A stretch of DNA of 43,998 bases from Lachnospiraceae bacterium (GTDB lineage: Bacteria; Bacillota; Clostridia; Lachnospirales; Lachnospiraceae), in contig JAEEUR010000008.1 of assembly GCA_016290595.1 (NCBI GenBank), forward strand, positions 1 through 43,998, given 5' to 3'. Each line of letters starts with the position of its first letter. The first letter of the stretch is position 1. Both the position numbers and the translations under genes were made by a program. The notes under the pieces were generated by a model. It saw nothing but the letters and a program-made list of their open reading frames with translations, was not told the DNA's origin and searched no databases. Below are positions 13,532 to 21,982 of this stretch, in pieces.

Positions 13532-16339
13532 ATGAAGAGCAGTTTTTACACCAACTACAGCGACATTAAGTTTATCGATAAACTAAAAGAGTGTATTGAC
13601 CATTGTCAGGCATTCTATTTTTCGGTGAGCTTTATCAAGAAGCCCGGTTTACGTCTGTTGGCACCAAATATTGAAGCAGCTATCTCTCGTGGAGCCAGTG
13701 GGCATATAATAACCTCTACATATCAAAACTTTACTGATATTGATTCCTTGGTTTTCTTCCATGATTTGGAGAACCGATATCCAGATCGCTTTTCCTGCAG
13801 GCTCGATCGGGAGTGTTTTTGTGATGCGAATGGTGTGTCTGTTGGCTTCCATTCGAAAGGATATCTTTTTGAATTTGTTGATCACAATGAGCTTTTGGTT
13901 GGTTCCTCCAATATCACGGTTTACGCGCTTCTGAAGAATATAGAGTGGGATGTTTCAGTAGTCAGTGAGGAGGAAAATGAAACATTCGAAGCAGCAAAGA
14001 AGGAATTTGATTCGCTCTGGAAACAGACATTGCCGCTTACAAAAGATTTAATTGATGAATATAAGACTCGTCTGTTCTACTCCATCGAACGCTGGGATAT
14101 GGATTATGATATTGCCAACTCCGAAATTAAGCCTAATTATATGCAGCGTCGAGCGCTGAAGGAATTAAATCGGGTGAGGGCAATGGGCGCTACTAAAGCG
14201 CTGGTAACAGCTTCTGCCGGATCAGGCAAAACATTTCTGGCAGCTTTTGATGCTTTAAACTTTAACCCTCGAAGACTCTTATATATCGTTCATGAAGGGT
14301 CCATTTTGATGAAATCCTACGAGACTTTCCAGAGAGTTTTTGGCAGCGACCGGTCATACGGCATTTACAATGCTGAATATAAAGAATTTGATGCGGACTT
14401 TGTCTTTTCGACAAACGTTACTATGGCAAATTCGCTGGATTTTTTTGATAAACACACATGGGATTATGTGATCATTGATGAATGTCATCATGCAACTGCC
14501 GAGACATATCAGAAAATAATCACGTATTTTGAACCGCAGTTTCTCCTGGGTATTACCGCAACGCCGGAGAGAATGGACGGTGAAGACGTGTTTAGTCTCT
14601 TTGATCAAAACGTGCCATATGAGTTGCGCCTGCGAGATGCCATCATCAATGGACTGGTAGTGCCGTTTAAGTATTATGGGATTCGAGATGAACTGATTGA
14701 ATACGGACTGAAGGAAACGAAGGGTCATAAGTTTGTCGAGCAGTTTTCTGATGAAAAGCATGTTGATTTTATCTCACATATGATCGAGGTGCATCGACTT
14801 CCGGGGCAGAAACTTAAGGCATTGGCGTTCTGTCGGGACATTTCTCATGCAATTCGGATGTCTCAGGCAATGGAAGAATACTATCATACAGCGTATTTAA
14901 CAGGGAAAAATACTGTTGGAGAACGCGTCCGGGCTTATAAGGATCTGCAGAACGAATCTGCCGATCTGGAAATCCTCTTTACGGTGGATATTCTAAATGA
15001 GGGCGTAGATATCCCCGGTGTAAATATGGTCCTTTTTCTGCGGCCAACAGATTCACAAACGATATTTATTCAGCAATTGGGGCGCGGCCTTCGAAAATAT
15101 GAAGGCAAGAAGTATGTCACAGTGCTGGATTTCATCGGAAATGATTACAAGAGAAGTGTGCAGATAGCTTTTGCATTGGGGAGCCTCTCGGAAAATTTTG
15201 TTGTTGAGAAGAAATTGATTGCCGCGCTGATTGCTGACAATTTTGCCAGTATCGGGTTGGCTGATTACGGCGTAGAGATTCATCTGGATGATTTGAGCAA
15301 GAAGGAAATCCTGTCGTTTATCGATGAAGTAAATTTCAACACAAAAATATATCTGGCTCAGGACTACTTCAATTTCAAGAGATACATCAGCGCAGCTTCA
15401 TGGCCTCAGCATGTAGACTACCTCAATAACGATTATGCACCGGATCTGATCAAATTTATGCAGTCGAGAATCAATGGGAGAAAGAATGCTTCGTACTACG
15501 GATTCCTTCAGGCTATTGGAGAAGAAGGTCTGCCGTCTTTTGATGTGCGGCAAGAAGCGTTTGTCAAATATGTGTCCGAAATGCTGCCTATTGTGCGTCC
15601 TTATGAGTATTTGATTGTTCAGGAATTATTAGCTCGAGCAGGTATGGTTTCCATTCGTGAAATGACTGATAAATTGGCGTCGTCAGTAAAGAATTGGAGT
15701 CTTGAAGCATTTCACCACGCGTTGCGTTATATGCTGGCAAGCGGATTCTTTTCTGAGAATAACGGAGAACTTTCATTTGCTGAATTACGCAGAGACATGG
15801 CTTTTGAGACTTATTTGCAAGACCTTCTGGACTATGGGCTGGGGAAATATGACGTCGACTTCTATGATGTTTCTTCTGATGAAGTCTTTCATATTTGGGC
15901 TAAATACCGGAAGGAACAAGTTCAGCAGCTGTTGCTGAATAATCCCGGTGACATTATGAAGGGAACAAAAGTGTATGATGGAGTTGTCTATGTGTATGTG
16001 ACGGTAATAAAAGATGAGAAAACTAAAGAAACATTGAAGTATGCTGATGGTTATATCGACGCGAATACATTTCAGTGGGAATCAGAGGCAAATATTAGTG
16101 AAACGGCGTTAAGTGAGTTAAAAAAGAGTAAATGCGTCCATGTATTTGTACGTAAAGTAGACAGTGAAGATAACATTCAACTACCCTTTACATATATTGG
16201 AAAAGGGAAACTAGAGTATATTGATGGTTCTCGAAAGGAAAATGGCGCACACTTGTTCCGAATCCCCATGGAACAGATGGCACCGGAAGATATCTATTTT
16301 GATTTTAAACTTCCTGATGGAAGAGGTGTGTCAGAATGA
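13532..16339 (+). CDS. PLD-nuclease / SF2 helicase / DUF3427 protein, candidate defence effector
   Basis: A 935-residue multidomain protein. Residues about 1-170 form a phospholipase-D-like nuclease domain with FHSKGYLFEF (H106, K108, with Glu in place of the usual Asp) and GSSNIT. Residues about 205-590 are a superfamily-2 helicase: motif I ASAGSGKT (about 228), motif II DECHH (about 315), motif III TATPER (about 340) and motif VI QQLGRGLRK (about 513). The C-terminal ~150 residues (FHIWAKYRKEQV onward, ending YFDF) match the DUF3427 domain seen on such helicases. Family knowledge suggests DNA binding, translocation and cleavage. Its stop overlaps the NUDIX start by four bases. Codons are AT-rich compared with the neighbours, a sign of transfer. 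A defence role is inferred from the domains and context. Confidence 0.88.
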   Translation: MKSSFYTNYSDIKFIDKLKECIDHCQAFYFSVSFIKKPGLRLLAPNIEAAISRGASGHIITSTYQNFTDIDSLVFFHDLENRYPDRFSCRLDRECFCDANGVSVGFHSKGYLFEFVDHNELLVGSSNITVYALLKNIEWDVSVVSEEENETFEAAKKEFDSLWKQTLPLTKDLIDEYKTRLFYSIERWDMDYDIANSEIKPNYMQRRALKELNRVRAMGATKALVTASAGSGKTFLAAFDALNFNPRRLLYIVHEGSILMKSYETFQRVFGSDRSYGIYNAEYKEFDADFVFSTNVTMANSLDFFDKHTWDYVIIDECHHATAETYQKIITYFEPQFLLGITATPERMDGEDVFSLFDQNVPYELRLRDAIINGLVVPFKYYGIRDELIEYGLKETKGHKFVEQFSDEKHVDFISHMIEVHRLPGQKLKALAFCRDISHAIRMSQAMEEYYHTAYLTGKNTVGERVRAYKDLQNESADLEILFTVDILNEGVDIPGVNMVLFLRPTDSQTIFIQQLGRGLRKYEGKKYVTVLDFIGNDYKRSVQIAFALGSLSENFVVEKKLIAALIADNFASIGLADYGVEIHLDDLSKKEILSFIDEVNFNTKIYLAQDYFNFKRYISAASWPQHVDYLNNDYAPDLIKFMQSRINGRKNASYYGFLQAIGEEGLPSFDVRQEAFVKYVSEMLPIVRPYEYLIVQELLARAGMVSIREMTDKLASSVKNWSLEAFHHALRYMLASGFFSENNGELSFAELRRDMAFETYLQDLLDYGLGKYDVDFYDVSSDEVFHIWAKYRKEQVQQLLLNNPGDIMKGTKVYDGVVYVYVTVIKDEKTKETLKYADGYIDANTFQWESEANISETALSELKKSKCVHVFVRKVDSEDNIQLPFTYIGKGKLEYIDGSRKENGAHLFRIPMEQMAPEDIYFDFKLPDGRGVSE

Positions 16340-16728
16340 AAACAATTGCGGTTGTTGCAGCAATTATTTATGAGGGGAATAAGTTTTTTGCTACCCAACG
16401 GGGCTACGGGGCGTGGAAAGACTACTGGGAGTTTCCTGGCGGAAAGATTGAACTGGGAGAGTCTCCTGAAGAAGCACTATGTAGAGAGATTTTTGAAGAA
16501 CTGGACACGAAAATTTGTGTTGGTGAGAAACTCACAAGTGTAGAATATGATTACTCGGAGTTCCATCTCAGTATGCAGTGCTTTTGGGCAACGGTTGTTG
16601 AGGGAAGCCTGGTACTAAAGGAACATGAGTCTGCTAAATGGCTTAAGAAAGAAGAATTGAATTCCGTGAACTGGCTACCGGCTGACAGAATTGTAATAGA
16701 CTTTTTGGAAAAATCCGATTTACGATGA
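16336..16728 (+). CDS. MutT-like NUDIX nucleotide hydrolase
   Basis: The 130-residue protein has a perfect NUDIX box: G36, E42, R50-E51 and E54-E55 in GKIELGESPEEALCREIFEEL (G-x5-E-x7-REU-x-EE-x-U). It begins MKTIAVVAAIIYEGNKFFAT and has the WEFPGGKIE entry strand typical of MutT/CTP-type pyrophosphohydrolases, which hydrolyse (d)NTPs or oxidised nucleotides to monophosphates. It overlaps the helicase gene by four bases and precedes the HNH gene by ten, so it is made with both. As a member of a putative defence operon it may hydrolyse a modified or signalling nucleotide; that is inference. Housekeeping MutT genes are not usually coupled in this way. Confidence 0.9.
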   Translation: MKTIAVVAAIIYEGNKFFATQRGYGAWKDYWEFPGGKIELGESPEEALCREIFEELDTKICVGEKLTSVEYDYSEFHLSMQCFWATVVEGSLVLKEHESAKWLKKEELNSVNWLPADRIVIDFLEKSDLR

Positions 16729-16738
16729 AAGGCAAAGC

Positions 16739-17842
16739 ATGCAGCTGCCATCTTCTGACAAATTAAATATTCCGTCTTTCTCCCGCCTGTTTGACAACAA
16801 ATCGGAATGCTATAAGCTGTTTTGGTTTCAGGCGATACTGACTTATGTCTGCGAGGGACAGCAGGAGATAAGCTACGAAGATCTGATTGACGAGATGATA
16901 GCCGATGCCTGGTATATGGTGACAGAGTATCATCTGAATCTCGGACCAAATGATACTCTGGAGAAGGCAGTTAATTATATTTCCTCCGTTACGGGAATGC
17001 TTCCTTCCGTAAAGAAGCAGGAAATACTGGATTGGCTGAAATCGTGTATGGATCAAAATGTTATCGGATTCAAGCGGATACTCAGTTTGAACGTTCCGTA
17101 CCGTCTGCAGGCGCCGCTGCTGAATGAATTCAAAGGTGGGGATTGGAATTGCGGAACCAGAGAACTTGCCGAAAGAATCAATCGGCAGGAACGGCTCATA
17201 TACTATTTCATCGATGTTTTAGGACTGAAGACGCGGATCCGGATATCTGAAACATGGATGACTTATTTAGTCGAGAATCAGGAAATCCTGCGTGGTTGGA
17301 TTCAGTATAATATGATTCTTTATCTGCAACGGCGTAATCCGAGTGTTCCGGGCATCTCAGACAAACTATATCCGCCGCAGGAAAGGAAGCTTGACAAGGT
17401 CAAGAAGTACTGGAAACTGCTGGCTGGCATTGAGGAGATTCATGAGATTTACAGTGAAGGAATACTAACACCGGGTGAAATCTCTATAGATCATTTTGTT
17501 CCATGGTCCTATGTGGCGCATGATGAGTTCTGGAATCTTCATCCGACTACCCGCTCTATCAATAGCAGCAAAAGCAACAATCTTCCGGATTGGGATATTT
17601 ATTTCCCGAGATTCGCTGCGCTGGAATATGAATCCTATAGAATGATCTGGATATATGATCGGGTTCACGATGAGTTCAGAAAATGTGCCCGTGAACATTT
17701 GAATAATCCGGAAATCGAGCATCGTCTTTATCGAGAAGGACTTACGCAACCGGAGTTTAAAAACCAATTGGAAGGCATAGTTTATCCTGTCTGGTTATCT
17801 GCAAAAACATGTGGATTTAAAAGCTGGGAGTACACATTATGA
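16739..17842 (+). CDS. HNH endonuclease-domain protein
   Basis: The 367-residue protein has a helical N-terminal part of about 230 residues without known motifs and then a beta-beta-alpha-metal HNH core. The core has SIDHFVPWSYVAHDEFWNL (D and H near residue 250), followed by TRSINSSKSNNLPDW, supplying the middle Asn and the final Asn/Lys helix. Such DHF-x-PW HNH domains cut DNA with one metal ion. GAAAGGCAAAG lies just before the ATG, ten bases after the NUDIX stop, and its own stop overlaps the methyltransferase ATG (ATGA). Nuclease plus helicase plus methyltransferase in one transcript recalls restriction systems, but no DNA-recognition subunit is visible; the N-terminal half may serve that role (inference). 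Confidence 0.85.
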   Translation: MQLPSSDKLNIPSFSRLFDNKSECYKLFWFQAILTYVCEGQQEISYEDLIDEMIADAWYMVTEYHLNLGPNDTLEKAVNYISSVTGMLPSVKKQEILDWLKSCMDQNVIGFKRILSLNVPYRLQAPLLNEFKGGDWNCGTRELAERINRQERLIYYFIDVLGLKTRIRISETWMTYLVENQEILRGWIQYNMILYLQRRNPSVPGISDKLYPPQERKLDKVKKYWKLLAGIEEIHEIYSEGILTPGEISIDHFVPWSYVAHDEFWNLHPTTRSINSSKSNNLPDWDIYFPRFAALEYESYRMIWIYDRVHDEFRKCAREHLNNPEIEHRLYREGLTQPEFKNQLEGIVYPVWLSAKTCGFKSWEYTL

Positions 17843-18780
17843 CAAATGATACCATAGCCTATTATGATCAAAACGCTGCTGCCTTTATAGAGGGAACGGC
17901 AAATGCAGACATGAGCTATTCAAGGAATCTCTTTCTGCAATATATAAGGCCGGGAGGAAGGATTCTGGATGCCGGCTGTGGCAGCGGTCGGGATTCGCTG
18001 GCTTTTATGGAAGCCGGCTACCAGGTCGATGCTTTTGATGCTTCCGAGGAAATCTGTCGTATTGCCTCTGAGAGACTTGGTTTTCCGGTTGCCTGCAAGC
18101 GCTTTGAGGATTTTGAAGGGGAAACTGAATATGACGGAATCTGGTGTTGCGCATCATTACTTCATGTTAAGGCAGTAGATCTACCGGATGTTATAAGACG
18201 ATTAAAGAAAATGCTTAGACCGGATGGTGCTCTTTATGTTTCATTCAAAAAGGGAAGTACAGAAAGAGTAAAAGAAGGACGCTATTTCAATGATATGACT
18301 TCAACAAGCTGTGAAGATCTATTATTGGAAAACGGTTTTGAAGTAATGGAATTGTTCGAAAGTGGAGACGTCCGGGAAGGCCGGGAAGACGAAAAATGGG
18401 TGAATGCCGTTGGAAAAGTTGCAAATACGGAAAACAATTATAGAGGTGGGATGTCAACTATGAAGGCAGAGACAGTAAAAAGAATCCTTCGTTTCACCGA
18501 AGACCGCGACTGGGACCAGTTCCATTCCCCGGCGAATCTGGCCAAATCGATCGCGATCGAGGCGGGAGAGCTGCTGGAATGCTTCCAGTGGAGCGACACG
18601 GACTATAAATTGGACGACGTCAGGGATGAACTGGCCGACGTGATGGTCTACTGCATCGATATGCTGGATAAGCTCGGCCTGGACGCGGACGAGATCATCA
18701 ACGCGAAAATGGATAAGAACGAAGCCAAATATCCCGTGGATAAGGCAAAGGGAAGCGCGAAGAAATACACCGACCTATAA
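17839..18780 (+). CDS. TehB-like methyltransferase fused to MazG-like pyrophosphohydrolase
   Basis: Residues 1-198 are a class I SAM methyltransferase: motif I ILDAGCGSGRDS (about 42-53), then GIWCCASLLHV and a C-terminal DVREGREDEKWVNA, the tail of small TehB-like enzymes. It lacks the DPPY/NPPF motif of DNA amino-methyltransferases. Residues 205-313 (from MSTMKAETVKRI) are an all-alpha MazG/dCTPase-like domain with SIAIEAGELLECFQW and DELADVMVYCID, the metal-binding EExxE and ExxD segments. The joint encodes an apparent ribosome binding site (GAGGTGGG at 18443-18450) just before ATG codons at 18451 and 18460, so the MazG part may also be translated alone. Base composition shifts to GC-rich at the joint. 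The two parts were probably separate genes that fused. MazG enzymes hydrolyse NTPs to NMP and pyrophosphate. Confidence 0.85.
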   Translation: MTNDTIAYYDQNAAAFIEGTANADMSYSRNLFLQYIRPGGRILDAGCGSGRDSLAFMEAGYQVDAFDASEEICRIASERLGFPVACKRFEDFEGETEYDGIWCCASLLHVKAVDLPDVIRRLKKMLRPDGALYVSFKKGSTERVKEGRYFNDMTSTSCEDLLLENGFEVMELFESGDVREGREDEKWVNAVGKVANTENNYRGGMSTMKAETVKRILRFTEDRDWDQFHSPANLAKSIAIEAGELLECFQWSDTDYKLDDVRDELADVMVYCIDMLDKLGLDADEIINAKMDKNEAKYPVDKAKGSAKKYTDL

Positions 18781-18792
18781 GAGATTGCTGTT

Positions 18793-20670
18793 ATGATTAT
18801 CTATGAGAATACTAAAAACGGCTTCATAAATGATATCCGTTCCGGCAGCATCGCTGGGAAGGTTAATACTGCTTTTGAACAGCATGGTATTCATCACAAC
18901 AATGAGTCGGAATACAATTCCTGGGCATATTCGCTGATGTATATGCGCAACGTTCTCGATGATGAAGCAATACCTGGTGATGTGTCGCTGGCCATTGAAT
19001 ATCAGATCCCGCTTACTTCAAAACGCGTGGATTTCCTGCTCGCGGGCAAGGATGAAACCGAAACAGAAAATGTTGTCGTGATTGAATTAAAGCAATGGAC
19101 GGACAGCGGAGTTACTACGCGCCCGGATGTTGTAGAGGCGTTTACAGGCGGAGCAAACCGAATCGTATGCCATCCCAGTTATCAGGCATACAGTTATGCC
19201 AGAATCATTGAGAACTTCAACGAAGATGTTTACAAACGAAACATCAAGCTTCGCCCCTGTGCCTACCTTCATAATTACAGAGAAGCAAACCGGGCCCATA
19301 TCGATAACGATTTCTACCGGGAAGCGGTCTTATGCGCGCCTGTCTTTCTTGAAAAAGACACGGAAAAACTCCGCACTTTTATAAAGTCATATATCAAAGA
19401 AAAAGACGGGATCGATCTGCTGATGAAGATCGACCACGGAAAACTGAAGCCGGCGAAAGCGCTGCAGGATGCCCTGACTTCTATGATCAGGGGAAACCAG
19501 GAGTTTTACCTGATCGATGAACAGAAAGTGGCTTATGAAACGGTTAGAAGGCTGGTTGAGCTGACAGTTAAGAATGCAAACAATCCGGTAAAGGGATTTC
19601 GAAAGAGCGTTGTAATCGTTTCCGGAGGGCCCGGAACAGGGAAGTCCGTTGTAGCTATTCAGTTGCTTTGTAATCTGATCTCAAAAGGCTTCAGCGCGAA
19701 TTATGTTACAAAGAACGCAGCCCCCAGAAATGTATATTTTGAAAAACTGCGGCAGGACCATTTCAGGTGGGGGTTTATTAAGAGCCTTTTCAAATCCTCG
19801 GATTCTTTCTGGAATGCTCCTTCGAATGTGATGGACTGCATTATCGTGGATGAAGCACATCGGCTGAAAAAGAAATCCGCTATTTTCCACGGCGAAAACC
19901 AAGTGAAGGAACTTATCAACTCCGGGAAAGTAACGGTATTTTTTATCGACGAAGATCAGCGGATTACGACCAAGGATATCGGGAGCAAGGAAGAAATAAG
20001 AAAATGGGCAGCCTATCATAACGCTCAGGTTTTTGAGGGAACGGATCTGAATCTGATATCGCAGTTTCGCTGCAACGGGAGTGACGGCTATCTGAACTTT
20101 TTGGACAACCTGCTTGAGATTCGGGAAACAGCTAACCTGGATTTTGACTACGATTACGAGATTCGACTTTTCAGTTCTCCGGCAAAAATGCGGGAAGCTC
20201 TTCGAGAAAAGAACGATATCAACAACAAATCCAGGATGATAGCCGGGTACTGCTATGAATGGGTTTCTGAGAACAATCCGACCGGGGACGAGTATGACAT
20301 TATCCTGGAGGATGGCTTCCGGGCCAAGTGGAACTTCTCAAACACCTTATTTGCCATAGCTCCGGATTCGTTTGATCAGGTTGGATGTATCCATACAACG
20401 CAGGGCCTGGAATTTGATTACTGTGGAATCATAATCGGAAAAGACCTGAGATACGAAAACGGAAAGGTTATTACAGATCAATCTCAAGAAGCTCTTAGCG
20501 ATAATTCTTCCGGTATTAGATCCTGCAAAGACACTTCCCTGGCAGATCGTTTGATCCGGAACACTTATAAGACTCTAATGTCCAGAGGACAGAAAGGCTG
20601 TTACCTGTATTGCGAGGATAAACCGTTATTGGATCATATCAGCAAAATGCTGAAGATAGAAATAGAGTAA
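18793..20670 (+). CDS. DUF2075 helicase/ATPase with N-terminal ELK nuclease motif
   Basis: A 625-residue protein. Residues about 75-105 carry RVDFLLAG ... VVVIELKQW, the D...ExK pattern of a PD-(D/E)XK nuclease. Residues about 265-620 are the DUF2075 (Schlafen-group-like) P-loop helicase domain: Walker A SGGPGTGKSV (about 277-285), Walker B CIIVDEAHR (about 349-356), FFIDEDQRI (about 382) and HTTQGLEFDY (about 533), a UvrD/SF1-like motif V/VI region. It starts 12 bases after the methyltransferase-MazG stop and is followed, ten bases after its own stop, by an SGNH hydrolase gene of ordinary composition. DUF2075 proteins beside MazG-like genes are a pattern I recall but cannot check here. Likely action on nucleic acids in defence is inferred. 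Confidence 0.82.
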   Translation: MIIYENTKNGFINDIRSGSIAGKVNTAFEQHGIHHNNESEYNSWAYSLMYMRNVLDDEAIPGDVSLAIEYQIPLTSKRVDFLLAGKDETETENVVVIELKQWTDSGVTTRPDVVEAFTGGANRIVCHPSYQAYSYARIIENFNEDVYKRNIKLRPCAYLHNYREANRAHIDNDFYREAVLCAPVFLEKDTEKLRTFIKSYIKEKDGIDLLMKIDHGKLKPAKALQDALTSMIRGNQEFYLIDEQKVAYETVRRLVELTVKNANNPVKGFRKSVVIVSGGPGTGKSVVAIQLLCNLISKGFSANYVTKNAAPRNVYFEKLRQDHFRWGFIKSLFKSSDSFWNAPSNVMDCIIVDEAHRLKKKSAIFHGENQVKELINSGKVTVFFIDEDQRITTKDIGSKEEIRKWAAYHNAQVFEGTDLNLISQFRCNGSDGYLNFLDNLLEIRETANLDFDYDYEIRLFSSPAKMREALREKNDINNKSRMIAGYCYEWVSENNPTGDEYDIILEDGFRAKWNFSNTLFAIAPDSFDQVGCIHTTQGLEFDYCGIIIGKDLRYENGKVITDQSQEALSDNSSGIRSCKDTSLADRLIRNTYKTLMSRGQKGCYLYCEDKPLLDHISKMLKIEIE

Positions 20671-20680
20671 AGAGGCAGTC

Positions 20681-21244
20681 ATGAAGAACGATAAAGCGCT
20701 CAGTATCCTGTTTATCGGCAACAGCCATACCTATTACAACGACATGCCGCAGATGGTGCGGCAGCGGGCTGCCGGCGACGGCTTCGACTGCCGCATCACC
20801 ATGATCGCGCATGCCGGCTGGTTCCTGGAGCAGCACGTGAAAGAGCCGGACGTTCGCTTCAACATCCTGTTCGGACGGTACGACTACGTCGTCCTGCAGG
20901 ACCATACGCACCCGATGGCGCCGGAAGAGGAGTTCGTCCCGGCGGCGGCAATGCTGGACCGCTGGATCCGGGAAGCCGGCAGCGTTCCGGTGATCTATGA
21001 GACCTGGGCGAAAAAAGACGCCCCGGAAGATCAGGCTGCCATGAACAAGGTGCATCGCAAGGCGGCGGAAACGATTGGCGCCCTGCTGGCGCCGGTCGGC
21101 GAAACCTGGTGGAGCTATCAGGCGAACCGGCCGAATCTGGAAATGTATGCTTCCGACGGAAAGCATGCGTCTGAGGACGGATCCGACTTTGCCGCAAAGT
21201 GCATCTGGGAAACGATCCGACGGGACATCAGAAACAAGGAATAA
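20681..21244 (+). CDS. SGNH-family hydrolase
   Basis: The 187-residue protein opens with strand LSILFIGNSHTYYNDMPQM, which holds block I of SGNH/GDSL hydrolases (Ser in GNSHT, residue about 14). VVLQDHTHPM supplies a block II/III-like segment and YASDGKHASEDG carries the catalytic Asp-x-x-His (D and H about residues 163-166). No signal peptide is present, so it is cytosolic. Composition returns to the GC-rich style of the chromosome here. AAGAGG precedes the ATG by about six bases. It lies ten bases after the DUF2075 gene and may be co-transcribed by position, without functional evidence of a link. The substrate is unknown. Confidence 0.85.
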   Translation: MKNDKALSILFIGNSHTYYNDMPQMVRQRAAGDGFDCRITMIAHAGWFLEQHVKEPDVRFNILFGRYDYVVLQDHTHPMAPEEEFVPAAAMLDRWIREAGSVPVIYETWAKKDAPEDQAAMNKVHRKAAETIGALLAPVGETWWSYQANRPNLEMYASDGKHASEDGSDFAAKCIWETIRRDIRNKE

Positions 21245-21317
21245 CGCGTGCACAGGCGTCAGGGAAGAGACTGCACCCTGTGTTATAGAAAAAAATAGAC
21301 ACGAAAGGAGCAACATT

Positions 21318-21872
21318 ATGAAAACAGTCTATGAGTTTACAGTGAAGGACAGACAGGGGGCTGACGTCAGCCTGTCAGAGTACCGCGGCAAAGTCCTGCT
21401 GATCGTCAATACGGCAACCGGCTGTGGATTTACTCCGCATTACGATCCCCTGGAAGACATGTACCGGGAGATGAAGGATAAGGGCTTTGAGATCCTGGAT
21501 TTCCCCTGCAACCAGTTCGCGAATCAGGCGCCGGGCAGCGATGACGAGATCCATCAGTTCTGCACGCTCAAATTCGGGACTGAATTCCCGCAGTTCGCGA
21601 AGATCGACGTGAACGGGGAAAACGCGGATCCGCTGTTTGCCTGGCTGGCGGCGGAGAAGCCGTTTGAAGGTTTCGGCAAAGGCCTGAAGAACGCGGCGCT
21701 GAATAAGTTCTCGGAGATGAACAACAGGAAATTCGGCGAAAAAGCCTACATCAGGTGGAACTTCACGAAATTCCTGATCGACCGGGAAGGCAAAGTCATT
21801 GCCCGGTTCGAGCCTACGGTCGATATGAAGGAAGTCAGAGACGCAGTGGCGGCTGCGTTGTGTGGAGCCTGA
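21318..21872 (+). CDS. Glutathione peroxidase-family (thiol) peroxidase
   Basis: The 184-residue product begins MKTVYEFTVKDRQGADVSL, the usual entry of bacterial glutathione-peroxidase-family enzymes. The catalytic residue is a Cys encoded by TGT in NTATGCGFT (about residue 37), with DFPCNQFANQ (catalytic Gln and resolving-type Cys) and IRWNFTKFLID (Trp and Asn) completing the tetrad. Bacterial Cys members usually use thioredoxin rather than glutathione to reduce peroxides. AAAGGAG sits eight bases before the ATG at 21318; longer in-frame starts run into the preceding gene. The protein contains an unusual insert-free loop LCGA at the very C-terminus. It protects against peroxides in an otherwise anaerobic lifestyle. 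Confidence 0.93.
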   Translation: MKTVYEFTVKDRQGADVSLSEYRGKVLLIVNTATGCGFTPHYDPLEDMYREMKDKGFEILDFPCNQFANQAPGSDDEIHQFCTLKFGTEFPQFAKIDVNGENADPLFAWLAAEKPFEGFGKGLKNAALNKFSEMNNRKFGEKAYIRWNFTKFLIDREGKVIARFEPTVDMKEVRDAVAAALCGA

Positions 21873-21952
21873 TCCTGCTGGCATTCCTGATCGCCGTGAC
21901 CCTGTTCTATCCGGCCGTTGCGGACAGGATCGGCCGAAAAAACGAATGCTGA
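21860..21952 (+). CDS. Possible 30-residue membrane peptide
   Basis: A GTG-initiated frame overlapping the end of the peroxidase gene reads VWSLILLAFLIAVTLFYPA and then a charged tail ADRIGRKNEC. The hydrophobic span and positive tail are those of a single-pass membrane peptide, but the ribosome binding site is weak (GTGGCGG). It is uncertain whether it is translated. Confidence 0.3.
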   Translation: MWSLILLAFLIAVTLFYPAVADRIGRKNEC

Positions 21953-21982
21953 TATCACGGCGGCTTTTGCGGAGGTGGAGAA

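Noticed and set aside
17839-18450. DNA methyltransferase of a restriction-modification pair
   Set aside because: The motif I and tail fit TehB-like small-molecule methyltransferases; no DPPY/NPPF or PCQ-type catalytic motif and no target recognition domain.
21318-21872. Selenocysteine glutathione peroxidase
   Set aside because: The catalytic codon is TGT (Cys), not TGA, and no SECIS-like element is needed.
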